Of a DNA stretch of 6,053 nucleotides, positions 1 through 5,207 are shown one piece after another (within the stretch, counting starts at the first letter, position 1; the number at the start of each line of letters is the position of its first letter). The translations under genes and the position numbers were made by a program. Source of the stretch: an uncultured Haloferula sp. (GTDB lineage: Bacteria; Verrucomicrobiota; Verrucomicrobiae; Verrucomicrobiales; Akkermansiaceae); assembly GCA_946481625.1 (NCBI GenBank), contig CAMLOZ010000238.1, positions 1-6,053 of the forward strand. The letters are read 5' to 3'. Below the pieces are notes generated by a model, which saw nothing but the letters and a program-made list of their open reading frames with translations, did not search any database and was not told where the DNA came from.

Positions 1-1428
1 AAGGTACTGATCCATAGTTTCCGCGTACTGGACCAGTTGATGCTCGCCACCGCGGCCACTTTGATTATCTATTTCCGTCCCGAAATCGCCTTGCGCGGCG
101 GGACGCTTGCCACGCCCGCCACGTACCGTTTCGCGGATACGATCGGGATGCTGTTGCTGGCCCTCGGCTGGGTCGGCATTTTCGCCTACTGCATCCGTTA
201 CAAGGCCGACCGCTTCGTCGCCCTCAAGACCCAGCTCAAGGATCTGCTCAAGGCCACCAGCCTTGCTTCCTTCTGGCTGGCCGTGGTGTGCGGAGTCTTC
301 AAGGTCCGCAGCATCACCACGGAGAACGTCTTCCTGTTCTTCGCGGTGGTGAGCGTGGCCGGGGTGGTCAGCCGCCTGGCCCTCCGCATGATGTTGATGA
401 GCGCCCGGCGCTCGGGCTACAACTACCGCTTCCTCCTCGTGATCGGAGCGAACGCCCGTGCGAACGAGGTGGTTTCCCGCATCGATGCCCGGCAGGAGCT
501 CGGCTACAAGATCGTCGGCTTCGTCGCTGAAAACGAAGCGGCCCGCGACAGCTGGGCGGAGACTCCCGGCAACCGGGGCGAAGTGCTGGGCCTGCTTTCG
601 GACCTCCAGTCCGTGCTCAAGCGCGAGCGCGTGGACGAGATGATCGTCTGCCTGCCGGTCGATTCCCGCTTCAGCGACATCGTGAAGGTGGTCCAGCACG
701 CCCGCGACCTCGGCGTGGTCGTCCGCTTGATGCCCGACCTCGAGGACGGATCGCTGTTCAAGAGCCTGCACTTGGAAGAGTTCGAGGGCGAGCACGTCGT
801 CACCCTCTTCCGCGAGCAGATGCTGCTGCAGCTTCTCGCGAAGCGGGCGGTCGATACGGTGGTATCGCTCACCGCCCTGATCGTCCTCGCGCCGCTGATG
901 ATCACGGTGGCGATCCTGATCAAGGTCACCAGCCCCGGTCCGGTGTTCTTCGCCCAGGATCGGGTCGGGATGAACCAGCGCCGCTTCCGGATCTACAAAT
1001 TCCGCTCCATGGTCGTGGATGCGGAGGCGAAGAAGAAGGATCTCGCCCACCTCAACGAGATCTCCGACGGCCCGGCCTTCAAGATGAAGAACGATCCGCG
1101 GATTACCAAGATCGGCCGCTTCATCCGCAAGACCAGCATCGACGAGCTGCCGCAGCTCTTCAACGTGCTGCACGGCGAGATGAGCCTGGTCGGCCCGCGC
1201 CCGCCGCTGCCGGAGGAAGTGAAGAAGTACGAGTGGCTGTTCCGCAAGCGCCTCTCGGTGAAGCCCGGCATCACCTGTGTCTGGCAAATCAGCGGCCGGA
1301 GCAACATCACCTTCGAGCGCTGGATGGAGATGGACAACGAGTACATCGAGAACTGGTCGATCTGGCTCGATATCAAGATCCTCTTCAAAACGATTCCCGC
1401 CGTGCTTCTCGGCCGCGGTGCCGCCTGA
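1..1428 (+). CDS. Polyprenyl glycosylphosphotransferase (initiating EPS sugar transferase), 5' partial
   Basis: This is probably the priming enzyme of EPS assembly: it transfers a sugar-1-phosphate from a nucleotide sugar to membrane undecaprenyl phosphate. The frame is open from base 1 with no ATG before base 40. The residues before base 37 (…SFRVLDQL) look like the usual run into the first membrane helix, so the true start probably lies just upstream; a TTG at 37 or ATG at 40 would cut into that helix. Numbering codons from base 1, hydrophobic segments lie at about 10-25, 46-66, 87-102 and 109-127. A Rossmann-like nucleotide-binding segment (RFLLVIGA, 143-150) follows. The C-terminal bacterial sugar transferase domain starts near 281 with a hydrophobic re-entrant helix, then [13 protein letters not shown] (311-323), KFRSM (333-337), the catalytic Asp-Glu pair (D381, E382) in [21 protein letters not shown], and [13 protein letters not shown] (421-433). 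The 475 visible residues are close to full family length. The sugar used cannot be read from the sequence. Confidence 0.95.
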   Translation, partial: KVLIHSFRVLDQLMLATAATLIIYFRPEIALRGGTLATPATYRFADTIGMLLLALGWVGIFAYCIRYKADRFVALKTQLKDLLKATSLASFWLAVVCGVFKVRSITTENVFLFFAVVSVAGVVSRLALRMMLMSARRSGYNYRFLLVIGANARANEVVSRIDARQELGYKIVGFVAENEAARDSWAETPGNRGEVLGLLSDLQSVLKRERVDEMIVCLPVDSRFSDIVKVVQHARDLGVVVRLMPDLEDGSLFKSLHLEEFEGEHVVTLFREQMLLQLLAKRAVDTVVSLTALIVLAPLMITVAILIKVTSPGPVFFAQDRVGMNQRRFRIYKFRSMVVDAEAKKKDLAHLNEISDGPAFKMKNDPRITKIGRFIRKTSIDELPQLFNVLHGEMSLVGPRPPLPEEVKKYEWLFRKRLSVKPGITCVWQISGRSNITFERWMEMDNEYIENWSIWLDIKILFKTIPAVLLGRGAA

Positions 1429-1443
1429 TCCTCCCTCACGGTC

Positions 1444-1902
1444 ATGTCCCGCACGAAACCGAAAGTCCTCGCGATCGCCTCGGGTGGCGGCCACTGGGTG
1501 CAGCTCTTGCGCCTGCGGCCCGCCTTCGAGGGCTGCGACGTCGTCTTCGCCACGGCGAAGGAAGGCTACCGCTCCGATGTGGGCGGCGCGGAGTTCCGCG
1601 TGATCACGGATGCCAACCGCTCGAACAAGATCGGCCTGCTGAAGTCCGCCTGGAGCATCTTCAAGCTGATCCGCACCGAGCGTCCGGACGTGATCGTTTC
1701 CACCGGCGCCGCCCCCGGCTTCTTCGCGCTGAAGATGGGGAAGCTCGTCGGCATCCGCACGATCTGGGTGGATAGCATCGCCAACGCGGAAGAACTCTCG
1801 ATGTCGGGGGCCAAGGCCGGCTCCTGTGCCGATCTCTGGCTCACCCAGTGGCCGCACCTCGCCCGCGAAGGCGGTCCCACCTATTTCGGCAACGTACTAT
1901 GA
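1444..1902 (+). CDS. pssD: PssD/Alg14-like glycosyltransferase subunit
   Basis: This 152-residue protein matches the N-terminal half of a split GT28/GT1-type glycosyltransferase. In this family (Alg14, PssD, Cps14F) the subunit binds the acceptor lipid and membrane and recruits the catalytic partner. Visible motifs are the SGGGH loop (13-17) after a short beta strand, STGAAPG (86-92), IWVDS (107-111) in place of the family's 'FIES' segment, LTQWP (133-137), and a terminal YFGNVL (147-152) typical of the family's end. It has no strong N-terminal membrane helix, unlike yeast Alg14. The ATG at 1444 lies 15 bases after the preceding stop and precedes the first conserved strand by only a few residues; no clear ribosome binding site is seen. 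Its stop overlaps the start of the PssE-like gene, as expected for two halves of one enzyme. It probably adds the second sugar of the repeat unit, but donor and acceptor are unknown. Confidence 0.92.
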   Translation: MSRTKPKVLAIASGGGHWVQLLRLRPAFEGCDVVFATAKEGYRSDVGGAEFRVITDANRSNKIGLLKSAWSIFKLIRTERPDVIVSTGAAPGFFALKMGKLVGIRTIWVDSIANAEELSMSGAKAGSCADLWLTQWPHLAREGGPTYFGNVL

Positions 1903-2393
1903 TTCTAGTAACCGTAGGAACCGACATGCCCTTCGACCGGATGATGAAGGTCGTGGACCAGTGGGCCGCCGAAAGCGGGCGGAAGGACGTTTTCGCCCAG
2001 ATCGGCGAGGGCGGCTGGGAGCCGCGTCACATCCCGTTCGTGAATTTCTTCGATCCGGCCGAGTTCAAGCAGCGCTTCGCGGAGGCGCGGCTGATCATCG
2101 GCCACGCGGGCATGGGTACCATCCTCTCCGCGCTGCTGCACGGGAAGCCGATCCTGGTGATGCCGAAGCTGGCGCGCCTGGGCGAGCACCGGAACGAACA
2201 CCAGACCGCTACCGCGAAGCGGATGATGGCGCTGGGCAACGTGAACGTCGCCTTCGACGAGGAGGAGATGCGTGCCAAGCTCGCGGCGGTCGATAACTTG
2301 CAAGCGCGCGGGCCGATCGCCCCTTATGCTTCCGGGCCGCTGGTCGAAGGGATCCGGAATTTCATCTTCAACGGAAAGGGGACGCCGCCGTGA
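1899..2393 (+). CDS. pssE: PssE/Alg13-like glycosyltransferase catalytic subunit
   Basis: This 164-residue protein corresponds to the C-terminal, nucleotide-sugar-binding half of a GT28-type enzyme (Alg13, PssE, Cps14G). It starts with ILVTVGT (2-8), has IIGHAGMGT (66-74), and then GKPILVMPKLARLGEHRNEH (82-101), the family's donor-binding region with its conserved His/Asn-Glu-His pattern. I chose the ATG at 1899, which forms an ATGA overlap with the pssD stop, because the conserved first strand begins at residue 2. The frame stays open upstream to a possible ATG at 1848, but that would add 17 Arg/Pro-rich residues encoded inside pssD. Together with the PssD-like protein it should form one membrane-associated glycosyltransferase facing the cytoplasm. 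The first codons (ATT CTA GTA … GTA GGA) end in A or T, unlike the rest of the gene, which may keep the start region unstructured. Confidence 0.93.
   Translation: MILVTVGTDMPFDRMMKVVDQWAAESGRKDVFAQIGEGGWEPRHIPFVNFFDPAEFKQRFAEARLIIGHAGMGTILSALLHGKPILVMPKLARLGEHRNEHQTATAKRMMALGNVNVAFDEEEMRAKLAAVDNLQARGPIAPYASGPLVEGIRNFIFNGKGTPP
2373..2382 (+). promoter_or_regulatory. Ribosome binding site for the acyltransferase gene
   Basis: The purine run GGAAAGGGGA ends seven bases before the GTG at 2390. It is the only clear Shine-Dalgarno-like sequence ahead of any start in this window. It supports using the GTG, which sits inside the stop of the preceding gene. Confidence 0.55.
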
Positions 2394-2932
2394 AGTCCCC
2401 GCTTGCCAAAGCCCTCTCCGCGGCCTGCTCGGTGTTGGACCCGCGGAACTACCTGCACGCCCTGCGCTTGATCCACTACTACGGGTACAGTCATGTCGCG
2501 CCCCGGCGGAAGTTGCGGGCGGGGAAGGGCACGGGGATTTCACCGAACGTCTCCTTCCGCAATGGCGAGCGGATCGAGATGGGTCATGATTGCCACATCG
2601 GCGAGCGTTGCCATCTCTGGGCCGGGGATTCCACCGGCCGCATCATCCTCGGCAACTACGTCTCGCTCGCGCCGGACGTCTTCATCACCGCCTCCGACTA
2701 CAAGTTCGAGGCCGGCAAGCCCTTCCGCCAGCAGCCGAAGAACGAACGCGACATCCGCATCGGCAATGACGTGTGGCTCGGTGCCCAGGTCGTCGTCACC
2801 GCCGGCGTGACCATCGGCGACGGCTGCATCGTAGGAGCCGGTGCCGTCGTCACCAAAGATCTCCCCCCCGGCTCGATCGCCGCGGGAGTCCCTGCCCGGG
2901 TTATCGGCAAACGTGAACCTGCTCTAGCTTGA
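2390..2932 (+). CDS. Left-handed beta-helix acyltransferase (WcaF/maltose acetyltransferase-like)
   Basis: This 180-residue protein probably transfers an acetyl or other acyl group from a CoA thioester to a sugar during EPS synthesis. Hexapeptide repeats of the left-handed beta-helix fold cover about residues 50-155 (for example IEMGHDCHIGERCHLWAG, IILGNYVSLAPDVFI, IRIGNDVWLGAQVVVTAGVTI). The end has the classic DLPPGSIAAGVPARVIGK (157-174) of the WcaF/NodL/maltose acetyltransferase group. The GTG start gives a GTGA overlap with pssE and is backed by a purine-rich binding site; the first 45 residues are a basic, helical-looking extension. In relatives the loop after the 'APDVFI' strand usually carries the catalytic histidine (often His-Asp or Asn-His). 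Here the loop reads ITASDYKFEAG and no histidine occurs between residues 76 and 180. Either this subgroup uses another residue or the substrate differs. A serine or other small-molecule acyltransferase is less likely given the operon. Confidence 0.88.
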   Translation: MKSPLAKALSAACSVLDPRNYLHALRLIHYYGYSHVAPRRKLRAGKGTGISPNVSFRNGERIEMGHDCHIGERCHLWAGDSTGRIILGNYVSLAPDVFITASDYKFEAGKPFRQQPKNERDIRIGNDVWLGAQVVVTAGVTIGDGCIVGAGAVVTKDLPPGSIAAGVPARVIGKREPALA

Positions 2933-2942
2933 ATCACCCCCC

Positions 2943-3887
2943 ATGAAAGCTGACGTAGCTATTGTCATCGTGTCCTACAATTCGGAGGACCACATCGGAG
3001 CCTGCCTCGATAGCGTTTTCGCGCAGAGGAAGGCGGTCAACCAACAGGTCATCGTGGTCGATAACGACTCCCGCGACGGCACCGTCGAGTTCATCCGCAA
3101 GAACTATCCCGCCGTCGAACTGGTCCTGCCGGGCGAGAACCTCGGCTTCGCGAAGGGCGTGAACCTCGGCGTGAAGCATGCCGATGCCGAGTTCGTCCTG
3201 CTGCTCAATCCGGACACCGAGATCCTGGAGAATGCCGTGGACACGATCGTCGAGTTCGCGCGGAAGAATCCCGGTCACGGCCTCTATGGCGGCCGCACCT
3301 TGCGTCCGGACGGCAGCCTCGAGCCATCTTCGTGCTGGGGCCTGCCCAGCTTGTGGAGCATGACCCTCTTCGCCTTCGGCCTCACCACCCTCGCCCCGCG
3401 CAACCGCTTCCTCGATCCCGAATCGCTGGGCAACTGGCAGCGCGACACGGTCCGCGAGGTTGGCGTGATCACCGGCTGCTTCCTCCTCAGCCCGCTCGAA
3501 GTCTGGAACAAGCTGGGCGGCCTCGACGAACGCTACTTCATGTATGGCGAGGACGCGGATCTGGCGATGCGCGCCCACCAGGCCGGCTACCGGCCCGTCA
3601 TCTGCCCGGATGCCAAGCTCGTCCACGAGGTCGGCGGCTGCTCGGACACCCCGGTTCACAAGACGATGCTGCTTTACCGCGGGAAGGCGAGCCTGGTGCG
3701 CTTCCACTGGTCGGGACTCTCCCGTTCGCTCGGCCTGTTCTTCCTGGCCACCGGCACCGGCCTGCGGGCCGCGATCAGCAAGATCCGCTCCAGCCCGGGC
3801 CGCAATGACAGCGCCGGACGCTGGCAGACGCTCTGGCGCGAACGCGAGGACTGGCTCCAGGGCTACGGCACCGGCAATGCCGCCTGA
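2943..3887 (+). CDS. GT2 family glycosyltransferase (WbbL/rhamnosyltransferase-like)
   Basis: This 314-residue protein is an inverting GT-A glycosyltransferase that likely adds one sugar to the growing lipid-linked repeat unit at the cytoplasmic side of the membrane. It has the N-terminal nucleotide-binding strand VAIVIVSYN (5-13), VVDNDSRDGT (38-47), ENLGFAKGVNLG (65-76), the metal-binding segment LLNPDTE (87-93), GCFLLSP (178-184), and YFMYGEDADLAMR (198-210) with the catalytic Glu-Asp region, then LVHEVGG (227-233). This pattern matches the WbbL/rhamnosyltransferase-like branch, but the sugar is not certain. A hydrophobic stretch near 258-275 (SLGLFFLATGTGL) may anchor the C-terminus to the membrane. 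The ATG at 2943 follows the acyltransferase stop by 10 bases, has no Shine-Dalgarno sequence, and is directly followed by the first conserved strand. The early codons (AAA GCT GAC GTA GCT ATT) are less GC-rich than the rest. Confidence 0.94.
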   Translation: MKADVAIVIVSYNSEDHIGACLDSVFAQRKAVNQQVIVVDNDSRDGTVEFIRKNYPAVELVLPGENLGFAKGVNLGVKHADAEFVLLLNPDTEILENAVDTIVEFARKNPGHGLYGGRTLRPDGSLEPSSCWGLPSLWSMTLFAFGLTTLAPRNRFLDPESLGNWQRDTVREVGVITGCFLLSPLEVWNKLGGLDERYFMYGEDADLAMRAHQAGYRPVICPDAKLVHEVGGCSDTPVHKTMLLYRGKASLVRFHWSGLSRSLGLFFLATGTGLRAAISKIRSSPGRNDSAGRWQTLWREREDWLQGYGTGNAA

Positions 3888-3933
3888 TGCCGGGTCCCCG
3901 GTCCAAGGCTTACACTCCCTTCCGATCACACCC

Positions 3934-4821
3934 ATGATCAGCGTCGTTATTCCCAGCTACAACCGCCGCGACTGCGTCGTGGCCCTCCTCCGCGATGTCT
4001 TCGCCCAGCAGGCCGTGGACTTTGAAGTCATCGTCGTGGACGACTGTTCGCCGGACGACAGCGTGGAGACTTTCCGCCGCGAGTTCCCGCAGGCGAAGAT
4101 CTTCGTGAACGAAAAGAACGGCGGTCCGGCCGTGACCCGCAACCGCGGCATCCGCGAGGCCAAGGGCGATATTGTGGTCGGCTTCGACAGCGATGTGACC
4201 ATCCCCGATGTCCGCCTGCTGCTGAAGGTCGCGAACCGTTTCAACGAGCATCCGCAGGTGGACGGCCTCGCTTTCCGCCTGCTCAAGCCGGACGGCAAGT
4301 CGGAGGACACCCCCCGCTGGTGGCATCCGGTCCCGATCGCCAGCTTTGCCGACAAGCAGTTCTACACCTCCTATTTCAGCGGCACGGCTTATGCCTTCCG
4401 GCGGGATGCCCTGGTGAAAGCCGGCATGTATCCGGAGATCCTCTACATGCACTACGAGGAGGTGGAGCTCGCCTACCGGATCCTCGACGGGGGAGGGGAG
4501 ATCCTGCATTGCCCGGATTTGGTCGCCCTCCACCATGCCAACGAGGTCTCCCGGCGCAGCGAAGTGACCGTCTTTTACAAGCCGCGGAACCAGATTTTGC
4601 TGGCCGCTGCCTGCCTGCCGGGCTTTTCGGCCGTCCAGTATGTCGTTCCGCGGGTCATTTACCAATTCGCCAAGGCCTGTCGCGGCGGCCATGTGAAGGA
4701 TTTCTTCCGCGCGATGCGTTCCGCCCGGACCCTGCTCCCGACCTTGCTTCGGAGTCGTAAGCCATTGAAAAATCAAACTTTGCAACGAATCGTCCAAATG
4801 AAACACGGCCTTGTCCCGTGA
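3934..4821 (+). CDS. GT2 family glycosyltransferase, second copy
   Basis: This 295-residue GT-A glycosyltransferase probably adds another sugar to the EPS repeat unit. Motifs in order: ISVVIPSYNRRD (2-13), VVDDCSPDDS (34-43), NGGPAVTRNRGI (62-73), the DxD-type metal site FDSDVTI (84-90, D85 and D87), FSGTAYAFRRDAL (148-160), and YMHYEEVELAYRI (171-183), where the usual Glu-Asp motif appears as Glu-Glu, followed by HH (200-201). The C-terminal 80 residues are basic and partly hydrophobic (223-245), which would fit peripheral membrane binding. The ATG at 3934 places the first conserved strand at residue 2. An in-frame ATG at 3877 overlaps the end of the previous gene and would add a 19-residue tail without conserved features, so I reject it. 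The gene differs clearly from its GT2 neighbour and is not a recent duplicate. The last 20 codons are markedly A/T-rich, grading into the intergenic region. Confidence 0.93.
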   Translation: MISVVIPSYNRRDCVVALLRDVFAQQAVDFEVIVVDDCSPDDSVETFRREFPQAKIFVNEKNGGPAVTRNRGIREAKGDIVVGFDSDVTIPDVRLLLKVANRFNEHPQVDGLAFRLLKPDGKSEDTPRWWHPVPIASFADKQFYTSYFSGTAYAFRRDALVKAGMYPEILYMHYEEVELAYRILDGGGEILHCPDLVALHHANEVSRRSEVTVFYKPRNQILLAAACLPGFSAVQYVVPRVIYQFAKACRGGHVKDFFRAMRSARTLLPTLLRSRKPLKNQTLQRIVQMKHGLVP

Positions 4822-4835
4822 GTGAATCTCTCCAA

Positions 4836-4864
4836 CGGAATTCAACCGGGGTGGCGCGGAATTC
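4836..4864. repeat. Direct repeat CGGAATTC x2, 21 bases apart
   Basis: Perfect copies of CGGAATTC lie at 4836-4843 and 4857-4864, just after the last EPS gene. Each holds the palindrome GAATTC. The start-to-start distance of 21 bases is about two turns of DNA, which would suit a pair of protein-binding sites. An eight-base repeat in a short region could also be chance. Confidence 0.4.
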
Positions 4865-4870
4865 GCTGCA

Positions 4871-4913
4871 CCCGCAGGGCTCAAAGCCCGATTGAAGCGG
4901 GATCGCGCGGGCT
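4871..4913 (+). other. GC-rich hairpin cluster with alternative pairings, possible terminator or attenuator
   Basis: GGGCT (4877-4881) pairs perfectly with AGCCC (4885-4889) over a CAA loop. It is enclosed by CCCGC (4871-4875) pairing with GCGGG (4897-4901). The same AGCCCG (4885-4890) can instead pair with CGGGCT (4908-4913), so two folds exclude each other. The position, 50-92 bases after the stop of the last EPS gene, fits a transcript end or processing structure. There is no T-run after any stem, so a classical intrinsic terminator is not supported. Confidence 0.4.
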
Positions 4914-4995
4914 AGGGAATCTACGCTGAAGCAGTCTTTGAAGGCAGTTCCATCTTGCTAACAGATCGCCCGGATGGACTCTAGGCTTCTCAAAA

Positions 4996-5018
4996 CTGAA
5001 AAAACTCGTATTTTTCAG
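4996..5018. repeat. Perfect 8-base inverted repeat in AT-rich patch
   Basis: CTGAAAAA (4996-5003) and TTTTTCAG (5011-5018) are exact reverse complements separated by seven bases (ACTCGTA). The repeat sits at the left of the AT-rich stretch that precedes the secreted-protein gene. It could be an operator for a dimeric regulator. It could also be a weak bidirectional terminator, since the stem is capped by A- and T-runs. No regulator family can be named from it. Confidence 0.45.
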
Positions 5019-5044
5019 ATCTCTTAAAAATCGAATCGAAAAAT

Positions 5045-5076
5045 TTTGCCGGACAGGCACCGGAAATTTGCCGGTG
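5045..5076. repeat. Direct repeat TTTGCCGG x2, 22 bases apart, with embedded hairpin
   Basis: TTTGCCGG occurs at 5045-5052 and 5067-5074, each preceded by an A-run (AAAAAT and AAAT), giving a start-to-start distance of 22 bases. Both copies are followed by ACAG within a few bases. CACCGG (5058-5063) and CCGGTG (5071-5076) also form a perfect 6-base inverted repeat with a 7-base loop that overlaps the second copy. The element lies 130-160 bases before the ATG at 5208 and may be a regulatory site for that gene. Confidence 0.4.
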
Positions 5077-5207
5077 AACAGATGGACCGGGGTCATTTTC
5101 CTGAACCGCAGGGATGGCCGCCGGTTTTGAGATGCAGGTGGAACCTCCCGCTTCCTGTGCCTCCGGCCGAAGCCCAGAGAACCTCGGAAACCAAACCGAA
5201 CCCGTTC

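Larger units (their letters stand above)
4822..5207 (+). other. Intergenic region between the EPS operon and the secreted-protein gene
   Basis: No convincing gene is present in these 386 bases. The left third is GC-rich and holds a direct repeat (CGGAATTC twice) and a cluster of short GC-rich hairpins. The middle (about 4985-5047) is strikingly AT-rich compared with the rest of the window and contains a perfect 8-base inverted repeat. Just right of it is a second direct repeat and a GC-rich hairpin. The final 100 bases would be the leader of the gene starting at 5208. I could not find a convincing -35/-10 pair or a hairpin followed by a T-run, so promoter and terminator positions are unresolved. 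The region likely separates two transcription units. Confidence 0.7.

Noticed and set aside
1848..1898. Upstream ATG at 1848 as start of the PssE-like gene
   Set aside because: The added 17 residues are Arg/Pro-rich read-through of pssD, and family members begin at the ILVTVGT strand.
3877..3933. Upstream ATG at 3877 as an alternative start of the second GT2 gene
   Set aside because: It would add 19 residues encoded partly inside the preceding gene, whereas GT2 proteins normally start right at the ISVVIPSYN strand given by the ATG at 3934.
2934..3935. Long antisense open frame of 333 codons opposite the first GT2 gene
   Set aside because: It is low-complexity, rich in Ala/Gly/Glu/Val, has no recognisable motif, and mirrors a gene with clear GT2 motifs. 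Such frames are expected opposite GC-rich genes with a third-position bias.
3910..4884. Antisense open frame of 324 codons opposite the second GT2 gene
   Set aside because: Same reasoning: it shadows a well-supported GT2 gene and shows no domain signature of its own.
5055..5072. Sigma-54 promoter in AGGCACC…TTTGCC upstream of the secreted gene
   Set aside because: The GG-to-GC spacing is two bases too long for a -24/-12 promoter, which tolerates little spacing change.
4881..5096. Small minus-strand frame of 71 codons in the intergenic region
   Set aside because: It crosses the AT-rich patch and repeats, has no ribosome binding site or recognisable motif, and its codon composition is unlike the neighbouring genes.
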